64,000 bases of DNA from the NCBI GenBank assembly GCA_002238965.1, contig MPNJ01000002.1, positions 191,001-255,000 on the forward strand. Direction: 5' to 3'. The DNA is from Nitrospinae bacterium bin107. GTDB taxonomy: Bacteria; UBA8248. This document shows positions 49,720 through 60,433 of the stretch, in pieces; position 1 is the stretch's first letter; each line of letters starts with the position of its first letter. The notes below the pieces were generated by a model. That model worked only from the letters and a program-made list of their open reading frames with translations. It made no database searches and was not told where the DNA came from. A program made the position numbers and the translations under genes.

Positions 49720-51969
49720 TCAGGCGGGCGCCGGCTGCGGCGTCTGCCCTTTTCGCCTGGTGTGCTGATACCAGTACAATGCGGCGAAAATCGCCACCGC
49801 GATGAGCTGCACCACGGGGCGCGGCCCGCTCGTGAAATCCGTGATGAGCGAGGGCCTGAACGCTGCGATGCACACCACCATCAACACTGCCCGCTCGCCC
49901 CAGTTGCAGTTATCGGCGAAATACCCCTGAAGGGCGGACGCGAAGGCGAACATCGCCACAAGGGAGACAAAGCACACCCAGGCGATTTTCATCACGTCGT
50001 TGATCCAGATTATCTCGCCCTTGGGGCCGACGCCCTGCATCATCAGGAGTTCCAGGTTGAAGATGAAGACGAACGGCAGCACGGCGGTCCGCAAATCGTA
50101 GACGAAGCCCTGCACGCCCGTCTGGATGGGGTCCGACTTGGCTATCGCCGAGGCGGCGAACGCGGCGAGACCCACCGGCGGCGTGTCGTCGGCCAGGATG
50201 CCGAAATAAAAGACGAACAGATGGGCTGCGAGCAGCGGCACCACGAGGCCCGCCTTCCCGCCCAGGCTCACGATGACGGGCGCGGTGAGCGTCGCCATGA
50301 CGATGTAGTTCGCCGTCGTGGGCAGGCCCATCCCCAGGATGAGCGAGCACAACGCGGTGAGCAGGAGCATGAGCACCACGTTGCCGAGAGAGATGATTTC
50401 AATCAATTCAATGAAGCGGCCGCTGAGCCCCGTGAGCGTCACGGTGCCGACGATGATGCCCGCCGCCGCGGTCGCCACGCCGATGCCCATCATGTTCTTG
50501 GCCCCGGCCATCATTCCCTGCCAGACGTCGCCGAAGCTCTGGCCGAAACCGGAGAGCACCCCGTGCCAGAGGCGATCCTCCAACTCCTTGAAGTGCGCCT
50601 CGCCGAACAACTCCCGCAGGTGGGCGACGCCCTTCTCGCGCTTCATGTCGCCCAGGACGGCGATGGTGTTCTGCATGGGACGCTGGACGACGATGATCGC
50701 CATGGTCAGCAGAATCGCGTTGAACGCCGAAGCCACGGCCGACATGCGCAGGATGACAAGTGTGTAGATCAGCGCCAGTATGGGAACGACGTAGTGGATG
50801 CCGCTGATGAGCGTGGGCCAGAAAGAGGGCAGCTCATCCTCTCTCAGCGGCCTTAAGTTTAACTTGAGCGCTTCTAAATGAACGACGTAGAACAGGGCGA
50901 TATAAGACAGCAGGGCCGGCAGTATGGCGGCGCGCACCACGTCGAGATAGGCGAGGCCCAGGAATTCCGCCATGATGAACGCGGCGGCGCCCATGACCGG
51001 CGGCATGAGCTGTCCGTTCGTGCTCGCGCCCACCTCCACGGCGCCCGCCTTGTAGGCGGGCAGGCCCACTTTTTTCATCAGCGGAATCGTGAAGGTCCCC
51101 GTCGTCGCCACGTTCGCGATGGATGAGCCCGAGACAAGACCCGTCATGCCCGAGGCGACCACGGCCGCCTTGGCGGGTCCGCCCCGGAATCGGCCCAGCG
51201 CCGCGAAGGCCACCTGCACGAAGTAGTTCGCCGCCCCCGCCTTGTCGAGCAGGGAGCCGAACAGCACGAAGAGGAACACGAAGCTCGTCGACACCCCGAT
51301 AGGTACGCCCCAGATGCCGCTGTCGCTCAGATACATGTGGTCCACGACGAATTCGAGCGGAACGCCCGGATGCGCGATGAACGAGGGCATGTACGGTCCC
51401 GCGAAGCAATAGAGCAAAAACAAGATGGCGAGAATCGGCAGCGCGGGCCCGAGCGCTCGGCGCGCGGCCTCCAGAAGCAGAAGGACGAGAATCGCCCCCA
51501 CGATGACGTCGCGCTGGATGGGTAGACCCGATCGCTGGATGATGTTCACGTAATCCCAGGCCATGTAGAGCGCGCCCAAACCTGCGAGGATCGCGAGCGC
51601 GTAGTCGTACCAGGGGATGACCTGCCGCGTAGAGCGCTGGGGCCGCAAGAAGCCGGGGAAAAGCTGGAGCGATACACGCTGAACCCAGCTCTCGCCGGGC
51701 TTTTTCGTACCCGGGAAAGCGAGATAGACCATCGTGATGGCGAAGGTGAGATGGATGCTTCTGGCGATAATGGAGTTAAGCGGTGTGTAGGCGATGTAGA
51801 GCTGAAAACAAGACCAGGAGATAGCCAGAACCGAGACCAGCCAGGCTGTGAGGTTCTTGGGCTGCCTTCCGCCTGATTCCGCTTCGGCGGCGATTTCCTC
51901 CGCCGCCTTCTTCGATTCCTCGTCTATCCCTGCGCTCAAGGCGTCTGCGGAATCACCCGGCTCGCTCAT
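49720..51969 (-). CDS. TRAP transporter fused 4TM/12TM permease (TAXI type)
   Basis: This 749-residue membrane protein fuses the small (DctQ-like) and large (DctM) TRAP subunits. After a polar N-terminus (about 45 residues) come about four helices, then the DctM-type core (FVFLFVLFGSLLDKAGAANY, ATTGTFTIPLMKKVGLPAYK, GAVEVGASTNGQLMPPVMGA, AAFIMAEFLGLAYLDVVRAA) and LGMGLPTTANYIVMATLTAP with FGILADDTPPVGLAAFAASA. This DUF3394-containing layout is typical of TAXI-TRAP systems. The receptor gene lies 112 bases upstream. Transport is driven by ion gradients; the substrate is unknown, often an organic acid or glutamate. Confidence 0.9.
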   Translation of the reverse strand: MSEPGDSADALSAGIDEESKKAAEEIAAEAESGGRQPKNLTAWLVSVLAISWSCFQLYIAYTPLNSIIARSIHLTFAITMVYLAFPGTKKPGESWVQRVSLQLFPGFLRPQRSTRQVIPWYDYALAILAGLGALYMAWDYVNIIQRSGLPIQRDVIVGAILVLLLLEAARRALGPALPILAILFLLYCFAGPYMPSFIAHPGVPLEFVVDHMYLSDSGIWGVPIGVSTSFVFLFVLFGSLLDKAGAANYFVQVAFAALGRFRGGPAKAAVVASGMTGLVSGSSIANVATTGTFTIPLMKKVGLPAYKAGAVEVGASTNGQLMPPVMGAAAFIMAEFLGLAYLDVVRAAILPALLSYIALFYVVHLEALKLNLRPLREDELPSFWPTLISGIHYVVPILALIYTLVILRMSAVASAFNAILLTMAIIVVQRPMQNTIAVLGDMKREKGVAHLRELFGEAHFKELEDRLWHGVLSGFGQSFGDVWQGMMAGAKNMMGIGVATAAAGIIVGTVTLTGLSGRFIELIEIISLGNVVLMLLLTALCSLILGMGLPTTANYIVMATLTAPVIVSLGGKAGLVVPLLAAHLFVFYFGILADDTPPVGLAAFAASAIAKSDPIQTGVQGFVYDLRTAVLPFVFIFNLELLMMQGVGPKGEIIWINDVMKIAWVCFVSLVAMFAFASALQGYFADNCNWGERAVLMVVCIAAFRPSLITDFTSGPRPVVQLIAVAIFAALYWYQHTRRKGQTPQPAPA

Positions 51970-52081
51970 TCATTCGCCCCTCAAACGAAAACCCCATTTC
52001 GTGAAAGACTGGACCTCGATTCACCACACGAAGCCGGAGGGCGATCGGCCCCCCGGCCCATGCGGTGGAAGTTCGTTCGAA

Positions 52082-53074
52082 CTACTTCTTCATCTTCTTC
52101 ATCATCTTCTTCATCAGGCCTGTTTCTTCGTAATAACGCACGGCGCCCGGATGGAAGGGAGCCGAGAGGCCGCCGAGCATGTCTTTCTTCGTCAGGTATT
52201 TGAACGCCGCGTGCGTGGCGCGGAACTGGTCGAGATTATCGAAGATGGTCTTCACGACGCTGTAGACCACGTCGTTGGGCTGGTTTTTGCCGGTTACGAA
52301 AGTGGCCTTCACCGCGTAGGTCGGCACGTCTTTCTTGACGCCCTTGTAGATGCCGCCCGGGATGTTCGTCATCACGTAGTAGGGCTTGCCGGCCACGAGC
52401 TTCTGGATGCCCATGGAGTTCACGGGAATCATGCGGATCGCCGTGCTGTTGGAGATCTCGAGACCGCCGCCCCAGGGGTTGCCGACGGTGTAGAAGAACG
52501 CGTCGATCTTCTTGTCCACCAGCGCGCGGTTCGCGCCGCCCTGCTGCAGACCCTCGGCCTTGATGTCCTTGTTCATGTCGATGCCGTAGATTTTCAGGAT
52601 GTCCGTCGCGTTTCCGCGTTGGCCGGAGCCGGGGTTGCCGATGTTGACCCGGCGTCCCTTGAGATCCGACACCTTCATGATGCCCGAATCCGCGCGCGCG
52701 ACGAGCATGATGGTTTCCGGGTGAACGCTGAAGACGCTGCGCAGGCCCTTGTAGGCTTTGCCCTTCCAGTCGGCTGTGCCGTTATACGCCTGAAAGTTCC
52801 TGTCGGACTGGGCGACGCCGAAGTTCAGCAGGCCGCGCTTGATGGCGTTGATGTTGAACACCGAACCCAGGGCGGGACGGCCGATGCAGTTGTAGCCCTT
52901 GCCCTTCAGGTTCTTGTTCACCAGCTTGCAGACGTTGAGAGCGACCTGGTAGTACACGCCCGTGGTGGAGCCGCCGCCGACCACGAGGAATTTCGCGGCG
53001 CTTGCCGGAACCGCCGCTCCCGCCAGCGAAATCGCCACGACGGAAGCGAGTATGAATTTCATTGTCCTTTTCAT
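52082..53074 (-). CDS. TAXI-family TRAP solute-binding protein
   Basis: This is a 330-residue periplasmic receptor. ATG 53074 has AAGGAGAATCAACG upstream and gives a clean signal peptide (FILASVVAISLAGAAVPASA). Family features are FLVVGGGSTTGVYYQVALNV, FGVAQSDRNFQAYNG, GRRVNIGNPGSGQRGNATDI, AFFYTVGNPWGGGLEISNST and HPGAVRYYEETGL. It ends in a run of Lys and Met (KKMMKKMKK), unusual for a receptor. It pairs with the fused permease downstream. Confidence 0.9.
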   Translation of the reverse strand: MKRTMKFILASVVAISLAGAAVPASAAKFLVVGGGSTTGVYYQVALNVCKLVNKNLKGKGYNCIGRPALGSVFNINAIKRGLLNFGVAQSDRNFQAYNGTADWKGKAYKGLRSVFSVHPETIMLVARADSGIMKVSDLKGRRVNIGNPGSGQRGNATDILKIYGIDMNKDIKAEGLQQGGANRALVDKKIDAFFYTVGNPWGGGLEISNSTAIRMIPVNSMGIQKLVAGKPYYVMTNIPGGIYKGVKKDVPTYAVKATFVTGKNQPNDVVYSVVKTIFDNLDQFRATHAAFKYLTKKDMLGGLSAPFHPGAVRYYEETGLMKKMMKKMKK

Positions 53075-53383
53075 CGTTGATTCTCCTTGAGTGAGGTGAG
53101 GGGGGAAAATGAACTTGCCAAGCATTGCTGATGCGCGTTTCCTCTGTATAAGCAGTACATTCGCCCGTTACTCGCAAATGACGAATTCTACGGAATACCT
53201 ATCGTTATCGGCCATTGCCGACGCTTTATATTCGGGATGATCGCTAGTTGAAGGATAATGAGGGCAATACTTGATGTCAACCGAAAACTAAACGCGAGGA
53301 GCCATCTCCATCGCTTTGGGGTATCCTCATCGCCTCAAAAATCTCTCGTTTTTTCTTATTGTTATTATTTTCGAGGTTGGGTA

Positions 53384-54592
53384 ATGAACCGGACAACGTG
53401 GGACGTCATCGTCATCGGAGGGGGTATACTCGGCCTTTCCACCGCCATGCAGATCACCCGCCGCCACCCCGAAAAACGCGTCCTCGTCCTCGAGAAAGAA
53501 ACCGATGTCGGCCGCCACCAGTCGCTCCACAACAGCGGCGTGATCCACGCGGGACTCTACTACCGCCCCGGCTCGCTCAAGGCGAAGACCTGCGTCGAGG
53601 GAGCGGCCGCGATGGTGCGCTTCGCGCAGGAACACGGGATCGACCACGAAATCTGCGGCAAGGTGGTCGTCGCCACGAAGGAGGCGGAAATCCCCCGTCT
53701 CGAGGAACTCTACCGACGGGGCGCGGCGAACGGCATCGAGAACATCGCGGTTCTGGGGCCCGAAGAACTGAAGGAAGTCGAACCACACACCCGGGGCGTC
53801 AAGGCGCTTCGAGTGCCCTCTACGGGCATCATCGACTATAACGGCGTCGTCCGCGCCTACGCCCGCATCGTCACCGAGGCGGGGCAGCGCATCCAGACAT
53901 CCGCGGAAGTGACCGGAATCACCGTATCGCAAGGAGAAAAGCGCGTCGAGACGACGGCGGGGGATTTCGGGGGGAAACTCATCGTCAACTGCGCGGGGCT
54001 TTATGCCGACAGGATAGCCAGTCTCGCAGGCGGAGCGCCGCCGATGAAAATCGTACCCTTCCGCGGCGAGTATTACGAACTCACGCCAGAGCGCCGCTCG
54101 CTCGTCAAGAGCCTTATCTATCCGGTGCCCGACCCGGCGTTCCCCTTCCTCGGGGTTCACTTCACACGCCGCGTGGACGGGAGCGTCGAAGCGGGGCCGA
54201 ACGCCGTTCTGGCTTACATGCGGGAGGGCTACACGAAGACGCGGGTCGACCCCTACGATCTCTTCGAAACGCTCACCTACCCCGGCTTCCTGCGGCTGGC
54301 TCGCAAATACTGGAAGACCGGGCTGGGCGAGATGGTCCGCTCCCTCAGCAAATCCGCATTCACGCGCGCGCTGCAAAAGCTCATGCCCGAGATCCGGGAG
54401 TCGGACCTGGTGCCCGCAGGCGCGGGCGTTCGCGCACAGGCGGTGGACCGGGCCGGCGGCCTCCTCGATGATTTCTCCATCATCCGGACCGAGGGAGCCG
54501 TTCACGTGTGCAACGCTCCCTCGCCGGGCGCAACGGCGTCTTTGATGATAGGCCGCGCCATCGCCGACATGGCCGAGGAGATGGAAGGCTGA
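53384..54592 (+). CDS. lhgO: L-2-hydroxyglutarate oxidase/dehydrogenase (LhgO type)
   Basis: This 402-residue FAD enzyme of the DAO family has the dinucleotide motif VIVIGGGILGLSTAMQI, HNSGVIHAGLYYRPGSLKAK, VPSTGIIDYNGVVRAYARIV, VNCAGLYADRIASLAG, PFRGEYYELTPERRSLVKSL and the closing NAPSPGATASLMIGRAIADM. These are strong LhgO/L2HGDH matches. It oxidises L-2-hydroxyglutarate to 2-oxoglutarate, usually at the membrane. I chose ATG 53384 (GAGGTTGGGTA upstream); the frame extends to 53258 without family similarity. It is divergent from the TRAP genes, which might import a related hydroxy acid. Confidence 0.88.
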   Translation: MNRTTWDVIVIGGGILGLSTAMQITRRHPEKRVLVLEKETDVGRHQSLHNSGVIHAGLYYRPGSLKAKTCVEGAAAMVRFAQEHGIDHEICGKVVVATKEAEIPRLEELYRRGAANGIENIAVLGPEELKEVEPHTRGVKALRVPSTGIIDYNGVVRAYARIVTEAGQRIQTSAEVTGITVSQGEKRVETTAGDFGGKLIVNCAGLYADRIASLAGGAPPMKIVPFRGEYYELTPERRSLVKSLIYPVPDPAFPFLGVHFTRRVDGSVEAGPNAVLAYMREGYTKTRVDPYDLFETLTYPGFLRLARKYWKTGLGEMVRSLSKSAFTRALQKLMPEIRESDLVPAGAGVRAQAVDRAGGLLDDFSIIRTEGAVHVCNAPSPGATASLMIGRAIADMAEEMEG

Positions 54593-55197
54593 GCACCGGC
54601 GAGGCGTGTTGAAAACCCCCTGATTTCGTGATTCGACGAATGCCCTCAACCGGGGAGAGAGGAGACATCACTCCCTTGAGGGGCCGGGCATCCAGAGGGG
54701 AATGCCCCGATGAAAAAGCCTTTGTTCAGAGAGCACCCCCCCTTGTCGGGGCTGTTGAAAAAGTCCCAATGAATGTGGATTCGACGCGACCGACGAGAAA
54801 AGAGATACCACTCCCCCCTTGAGGGGGAGTCGAAGAGGCCGAGCGGTTTATGCGAAGGCCGATTCGGTGGGGGGTGAATCGCGTTTTATCGCCACTCCTA
54901 GTTATACCCCCCACCAGTTCACTTTCGGGCTTACGCCCTCAGTTCACTGACTCCCCCTCAAGGGGGGAGTGAAATTCAGCGCGCTCCCTCTGTGGGACTT
55001 TTTCAACAGGCCCCCTCAAGTGGGGTGTTGAAAAAGCCCCGTCTGCGACCTTCGCAAACCGCCAACGCCTCTCTCCTCACCCTGAGTAGCCGCCGGAGGC
55101 GGCGTATCGAAGGGGCCTGTCCCTGCCTGCCGTACCCGCCATGGAAACGCCCAACCCGGGGAGATATTCATCCTTCATCCCCGAGGGATAAACTCCC
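54593..55197. other. Intergenic repeat cluster; no gene seen
   Basis: Apart from the element at 54748-55014, it has GGTGTTGAAAAAGCCCC at 55022-55039, and CACCCTGAGTAGCCGCCGGA with GGCGGCGTATCGAAGG (55079-55113), relatives of repeats at 1108-1125 and 11474-11505. No protein-like frame. Confidence 0.5.
54748..55014. mobile_element. MITE-like element with GTTGAAAAAGTCCC inverted ends
   Basis: The left end GGGGCTGTTGAAAAAGTCCC (54748-54767) and the right end (54993-55014, GGGACTTTTTCAACAGGCCC) are inverted repeats around 267 bp of noncoding DNA. The interior includes GCGAAGGCCGATTCGGTGG, shared with 11655-11675. No transposase is present, so any movement would depend on another element. Confidence 0.6.
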
Positions 55198-55875
55198 TCA
55201 CTCCCCGGGCCGGTACGCGCTCTCGGGAGGGTCGGCCCCCCGCCAGGGTCCAATGAGCTTTCCGCCCCGATAAGCCGCCTCGCAGGGGCCCTCGGGCGTC
55301 AAGACCACGAGAGGTCTTTTCCTTCGGCTCATCGTCCGGCGATAACGCCTGCTTTGCTCGATATAGAGTTCGCGCTCACCGGGCTGCAGTTCGAAAAGCC
55401 GGTTGAAAAAACGCAGGAATTCGCCAATAAACTTTTTCGTCGCCACGCGGTGGCGATCCACGAGGTAGCATTTGCCCTCCAGCACCCGGTTGTAGACCAG
55501 ACCCAGGAGATTCTCCTCGCCATCGAAATAGGGTTCATAGGGAAACGTGCGGCACGAGACGGAGCGGTTCTCCCGCTCGCAATGCGTGACACCGCGGCAC
55601 TCGATGAAAACGCTCTGCTCGGGGTCGACTTCTTCGACCATAGCGAGCTCAGAGGGGGTGCGCGGCCTGAACTCATGCCAGAGCCGCGTGCGCGATTCGA
55701 GATAGTTCCACTCTTCATGACAGGCGACGGGAACCACCCACCCCGAATCGCAGCAAAAAGGAACTCCCTCATTAAAGGGCGCGCATTTCTTACCGCAGTC
55801 GAACCGCGCCGGCGGACTCGCAAAGCCCGAGTAGAGCGTCTCGAAATCTTTCGGCCGCAGCCTCGCCTCGTTCAT
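55198..55875 (-). CDS. Cysteine-cluster protein, YkgJ-like
   Basis: This is a 225-residue protein with conserved-looking cysteines: FDCGKKCAP, PFCCDSG, ECRGVTHCERENRSVSCRTF and GPCEAAYRGG. The CxxxC ... CC ... C ... C ... C pattern resembles the YkgJ/zinc- or iron-sulfur-binding cluster (UPF0153). The middle is Trp/Arg-rich (WNYLESRTRLWHEF). It lies nine bases after the GAF-protein gene, as the last gene of that operon. Role unknown; metal binding is inferred. Confidence 0.65.
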   Translation of the reverse strand: MNEARLRPKDFETLYSGFASPPARFDCGKKCAPFNEGVPFCCDSGWVVPVACHEEWNYLESRTRLWHEFRPRTPSELAMVEEVDPEQSVFIECRGVTHCERENRSVSCRTFPYEPYFDGEENLLGLVYNRVLEGKCYLVDRHRVATKKFIGEFLRFFNRLFELQPGERELYIEQSRRYRRTMSRRKRPLVVLTPEGPCEAAYRGGKLIGPWRGADPPESAYRPGE

Positions 55876-55884
55876 ATTTTCTCG

Positions 55885-57444
55885 CTATGCCTCATCTTCG
55901 CCCGCCTCTTCGGGCGAATCCGCCGCGCGCGCTCGGGGAGCGCCGGCAGCCAGAGCGCGTGATATGGCGATGGCGGCCTGGTGAAAGAGTATGGCGCAAT
56001 AATCGACCTCGTCATCGGACATCTCCCGAGAGGCATCGAAATAAAACGAGGCCAGCCCCACCACTTTTCCCAGCGCGATCAGAGGAAAGACTACGGCTCC
56101 ACCCATCTTTTCGGCCTTGAGAACTTCGGGCGCGCCGTACCATTGATCGGTGAAGGGCACCTCGACAATCTCTTTTTCCCTGAGGGCGATCCTCTCCGGC
56201 AGACCGGAGTCGGGGGAGACGATGGCGCCGCGATAGGCCCCGCCCACGCGCGAGGAGCACACTTCGAGAAACTGCTCCGTCGTTTCATCGTATAGCGCGG
56301 CATAGTATCTTTTCGTCGAGAAAAAACGCGAGACCTCCTCCACGACGGTGAGGATAACACTGTGGAAGTGCGCGCCCGCAGCCACGGATTCACTCACTCT
56401 CAAGATGGTGGCGAATTGGTCCGAATCAAGTTTTCGACGGGATGCCCCCTCGTCCGCCCCGACCTCTCTCGTCAGAGGAGGTGTGGTTTCGCTTCCCTCG
56501 CGGGGCTTCAGCATGGAAAACAATGCGAGCGATGCGAGCCAGCCCGCCGTCATCACACCGGCCAGTATTGCCAATCCTGAGTCTGTCTTCGTGCGTTCCG
56601 TCAGGTGGACGAGGCGCAATCGCCTCATACCCAGATAGAATACGGCCTCCGTCATCGAGCGTTTGTCCCTGTTCTCGGCATTGAACGCGGCAGGATCACA
56701 ACATACCGGGAGATCGAGGACCGAGGCGAGTTCCGTCTTGAAAGCCCCGGCGATACTCTCGGCCAGAAACTTCTCACCCCGTTTGGCGAAGAGTACCTTT
56801 TGTTCGGGCTCCGCCAACAGAAATATGCTCTCGCCGGGGGCCGGCTCGTCCTCCCGCAACGGCAGCAGCGATTCCGCCGCAACGACGATGCCCCACATAC
56901 CCTTCATCGACGTCGAGGGCGCCAGCACCAGCACGGCCGGCGCGCCGTCCAGCGTGCTCGACTGAATGTCGAACTTCCTCCTCGACGGCCCCGCTCCTCC
57001 TTCTCGTTTCAACAAGGAGAGGAGCGAACGGCTCGCTCCCGACCAGAGACCTTTCTCCTCGCCTCCCGGCGGCGGCATGTTGCCCACCCTGCGAGAGTCC
57101 ACGATCTTGCCCCGCTCATCGAGCAGCACCGAGGCGGCAAAGGAGTCTCTCGATTCTCCGCCCAGGAGAAACGAAAGCGCCTTCCCCTCCCTGTTCGCGA
57201 CGCCCGAAACCGCCGCCATCAGAAGCTCGGCCCCCTGGATCTTCCCGAGCAGGGAGTCGACGCGCCCCCGCATCCTGGTTTTCAGGTCCTGCAGGCGCCT
57301 CGCATCACGCTCGGCGTGTCGACTCAGGAGTACACCCTGGACGGCTCGATGGGCGAAATAGGTCGCACCCGCTGAAAAAAGGGCCGTGATGAGCGCAAAC
57401 AGCAGAAAGGGGGAAATTGGTTTTAGGGATTTCACATCAATCAC
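55885..57444 (-). CDS. Membrane sensor-like protein with GAF domain
   Basis: With GTG 57444 as start this protein has 519 residues: helix 1 (11-31), a periplasmic region of about 255 residues, helix 2 (about 288-311), then a cytoplasmic GAF domain (about 345-500: FATILRVSESVAAGAHFHSV, RYYAALYDETTEQFLEV, VVFPLIALGKVVGLASFYFD). There is no kinase, cyclase or HAMP output domain. The frame is open upstream to 57687, but that part overlaps the end of the Opp ATPase gene. GTG 57435 is an alternative. It may signal through a partner, or act as a ligand-sensing scaffold. Start assignment is uncertain. Confidence 0.65.
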   Translation of the reverse strand: MIDVKSLKPISPFLLFALITALFSAGATYFAHRAVQGVLLSRHAERDARRLQDLKTRMRGRVDSLLGKIQGAELLMAAVSGVANREGKALSFLLGGESRDSFAASVLLDERGKIVDSRRVGNMPPPGGEEKGLWSGASRSLLSLLKREGGAGPSRRKFDIQSSTLDGAPAVLVLAPSTSMKGMWGIVVAAESLLPLREDEPAPGESIFLLAEPEQKVLFAKRGEKFLAESIAGAFKTELASVLDLPVCCDPAAFNAENRDKRSMTEAVFYLGMRRLRLVHLTERTKTDSGLAILAGVMTAGWLASLALFSMLKPREGSETTPPLTREVGADEGASRRKLDSDQFATILRVSESVAAGAHFHSVILTVVEEVSRFFSTKRYYAALYDETTEQFLEVCSSRVGGAYRGAIVSPDSGLPERIALREKEIVEVPFTDQWYGAPEVLKAEKMGGAVVFPLIALGKVVGLASFYFDASREMSDDEVDYCAILFHQAAIAISRALAAGAPRARAADSPEEAGEDEA

Positions 57445-57530
57445 ACGTCGGCCGACGCCCAAGCCGGGCGAACGCCCCGCCTGAGGAAAAGCGATGCGCC
57501 CGTGCAACGTCGGGCGACGGTCAGAACCGC

Positions 57531-58544
<1,014 letters not shown>

Positions 58545-58887
58545 GGTTCGCCTCTCTTGTTCAACAAAAAATCGCGCTCAAATTTACGTGTACTCAGTTT
58601 TTATCATTGCTGCCATCAGCGGGCAAGTCTCAAAGAATCTATCGACGCGGTTGGTGAACCCATTCCCCGCCCCTTCCCGTACATGCGAATTCGCCCGTAT
58701 GGAGCGCGGCCAAGTCTATCACATCACCTCTCCTCACCGGGCCGCGCGCGCGAGACCGTTGATCATCGCACCCCGTTTTGCTAGGTTTGGCGGTCAACCC
58801 GTATGGACGGGAACCATTTAGCGATACCATTCCCCAGAAATGCGCGCGGGTGCGCATCGGGGCGAAAACGTTTTCATGGAGAGGGAA
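58545..58887. other. Divergent intergenic region; no gene seen
   Basis: Lies between the minus-strand ATPase gene and the plus-strand Rho_N-like gene, so it should hold promoters for both. CGTATG-containing short inverted pairs (near 58697 and 58799) are present, but no clear promoter boxes. Confidence 0.4.
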
Positions 58888-59274
58888 ATGGCGGAAGAAG
58901 AAAAAAACGAAGCGGAAGCTCCCCAAGAAGAAGCGGCGGCCCCTGAAGAGAAGGGTCCAGTTCTGACGGCCAAAGAGATCGACAAGATGAACGTGCCCAA
59001 GCTAAAGGAAGCCGCCCTGGCCTACGGCGGAAAGATCTCGGGCGTTCACGGCATGGACAAAAACCAGTTGATCCGGGCGCTCAAGGAGATAAATGACATC
59101 CCTTTGATCGAGGCGAAGCGCACCTCCAAAATAGACAGGAGCGCCGTAAAGCAACGGATCAAGGCTCTCAAGAACATGCGGGACCAGAATATCGAGGCGA
59201 AAGACGGCATTCAGCTCAAGCGCGTGAGAAGGCGCATCAAATCGCTTCGGAGAAAACTGGTGCGAACCGCTTAA
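58888..59274 (+). CDS. Small Rho_N/SAP-like domain protein
   Basis: This is a 128-residue protein. The first 30 residues are Glu/Ala/Lys-rich and disordered-looking. Residues 30-75 (LTAKEIDKMNVPKLKEAALA, GMDKNQLIRALKEI) match the Rho N-terminal helical domain, a SAP-like nucleic-acid-binding unit. The C-terminal 45 residues are basic (RRRIKSLRRKLVRTA). ATG 58888 follows GGAGAGGGAA closely; ATG 58876 is an alternative. It precedes the ArsS-like gene by 34 bases. RNA or DNA binding is likely; exact role unknown. Confidence 0.75.
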   Translation: MAEEEKNEAEAPQEEAAAPEEKGPVLTAKEIDKMNVPKLKEAALAYGGKISGVHGMDKNQLIRALKEINDIPLIEAKRTSKIDRSAVKQRIKALKNMRDQNIEAKDGIQLKRVRRRIKSLRRKLVRTA

Positions 59275-59308
59275 GATCAAGAACGATTCTTGTCCCTCGG
59301 GAGAAACG

Positions 59309-60298
59309 ATGCCCGCACATATATCCTTGCCTCTCAATTCGAACGGCGGCGTGAAATTCATAGACCGCATCCGGGAGGACGCTCCTCTCCTGGAACGCAC
59401 TGAACTCACCACGCTACAGATCAACGTTGGCAAGTACTGCAACCAGACTTGCGCGCATTGCCATGTGGGCGCGGGACCGCACCGCAAGGAGATAATGACC
59501 GAGGAGACGGCGAACCGCATCATCGAATGGCTCGAGGATACCGAGATATCCAACGTGGACGTCACGGGAGGCGCACCGGAACTCAACGCCCATTTCAGAC
59601 GCATCGTCACGAACGCCCGCCGCAAGGGCCGCCACGTAATGGTTCGCTGCAACCTCACGGTCGTCTACGAGCCGGGCCAGGAGGACTTGATCGATTTCTA
59701 CCGCGAAAACCGGGTGGAACTCATCTGCTCGCTGCCTTGCTATCTCGAGGAAAACGTGAACGGCCAGCGAGGAGACGGCGTATTTGAAAAATCCATCCGC
59801 GCGCTCCGGGAGTTGAACGAGGCAGGGTTCGGCCCGCCGGGAGATCTGACCCTGAACCTCGTCTACAATCCCGTGGACGACAATCTCCCACCGCCCCAGG
59901 AGGGGCTCGAGGCGGACTACAAACGCGAACTCCTCAAGCGCTACGGCATCCGATTTCATCATCTCTACACCATCACCAACATGCCCATCACCCGTTTCGC
60001 CAGTTATCTGAAAGTGAACGGCAAACTGGATTCCTACATGTCCACGCTGCGCGAAGCCTACAATCCCGGAACGCTACCCGGCCTCATGTGCCGAAACCTC
60101 ATCAGCGTGGGCTGGGACGGCGTCTTGTATGACTGCGACTTCAACCAGATGCTCAACATGTCCCTGGGCAACGGGACACCCCTGAAACTGTGGGACGTGG
60201 CGCCCGCCGATCTGCTGGGCCGGGAAATTCTTCTGGACGATCATTGCTTCGGCTGCACCGCGGGCGCCGGCTCCTCCTGCGGAGGCTCTCTGGCGTAG
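59309..60298 (+). CDS. arsS: Radical SAM protein ArsS (arsenosugar biosynthesis type)
   Basis: This is a 329-residue radical SAM enzyme with the CX3CX2C cluster motif C44, C48, C51 (GKYCNQTCAHCHVGAG), followed by VDVTGGAPELNAHFRRIV and YNPVDDNLPPPQEGLEADYK. The C-terminal Cys-rich part has MCRNLISVGWDGVLYDCDFN and HCFGCTAGAGSSCGGSL. This is the ArsS/TIGR04167 type; some relatives carry selenocysteine in the GSSCGG position, but here the codon is TGC. ArsS relatives build arsenosugars from methylated arsenic. No arsM, arsR or other ars gene is near, so the role rests on family membership alone. GGGAG precedes the ATG. Confidence 0.85.
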   Translation: MPAHISLPLNSNGGVKFIDRIREDAPLLERTELTTLQINVGKYCNQTCAHCHVGAGPHRKEIMTEETANRIIEWLEDTEISNVDVTGGAPELNAHFRRIVTNARRKGRHVMVRCNLTVVYEPGQEDLIDFYRENRVELICSLPCYLEENVNGQRGDGVFEKSIRALRELNEAGFGPPGDLTLNLVYNPVDDNLPPPQEGLEADYKRELLKRYGIRFHHLYTITNMPITRFASYLKVNGKLDSYMSTLREAYNPGTLPGLMCRNLISVGWDGVLYDCDFNQMLNMSLGNGTPLKLWDVAPADLLGREILLDDHCFGCTAGAGSSCGGSLA

Positions 60299-60433
60299 AG
60301 GCCGCAATCGCAGAAAATTTTCTGGTCTCTCTTCAATCATCAAGCTATGATGTCATCCGCCCGGTTGAGTGGATATTCTCGCATCAGCTATTTTCGAGTC
60401 AGCGGTAACGACGTGAAAACGGAGTGAATTCCA

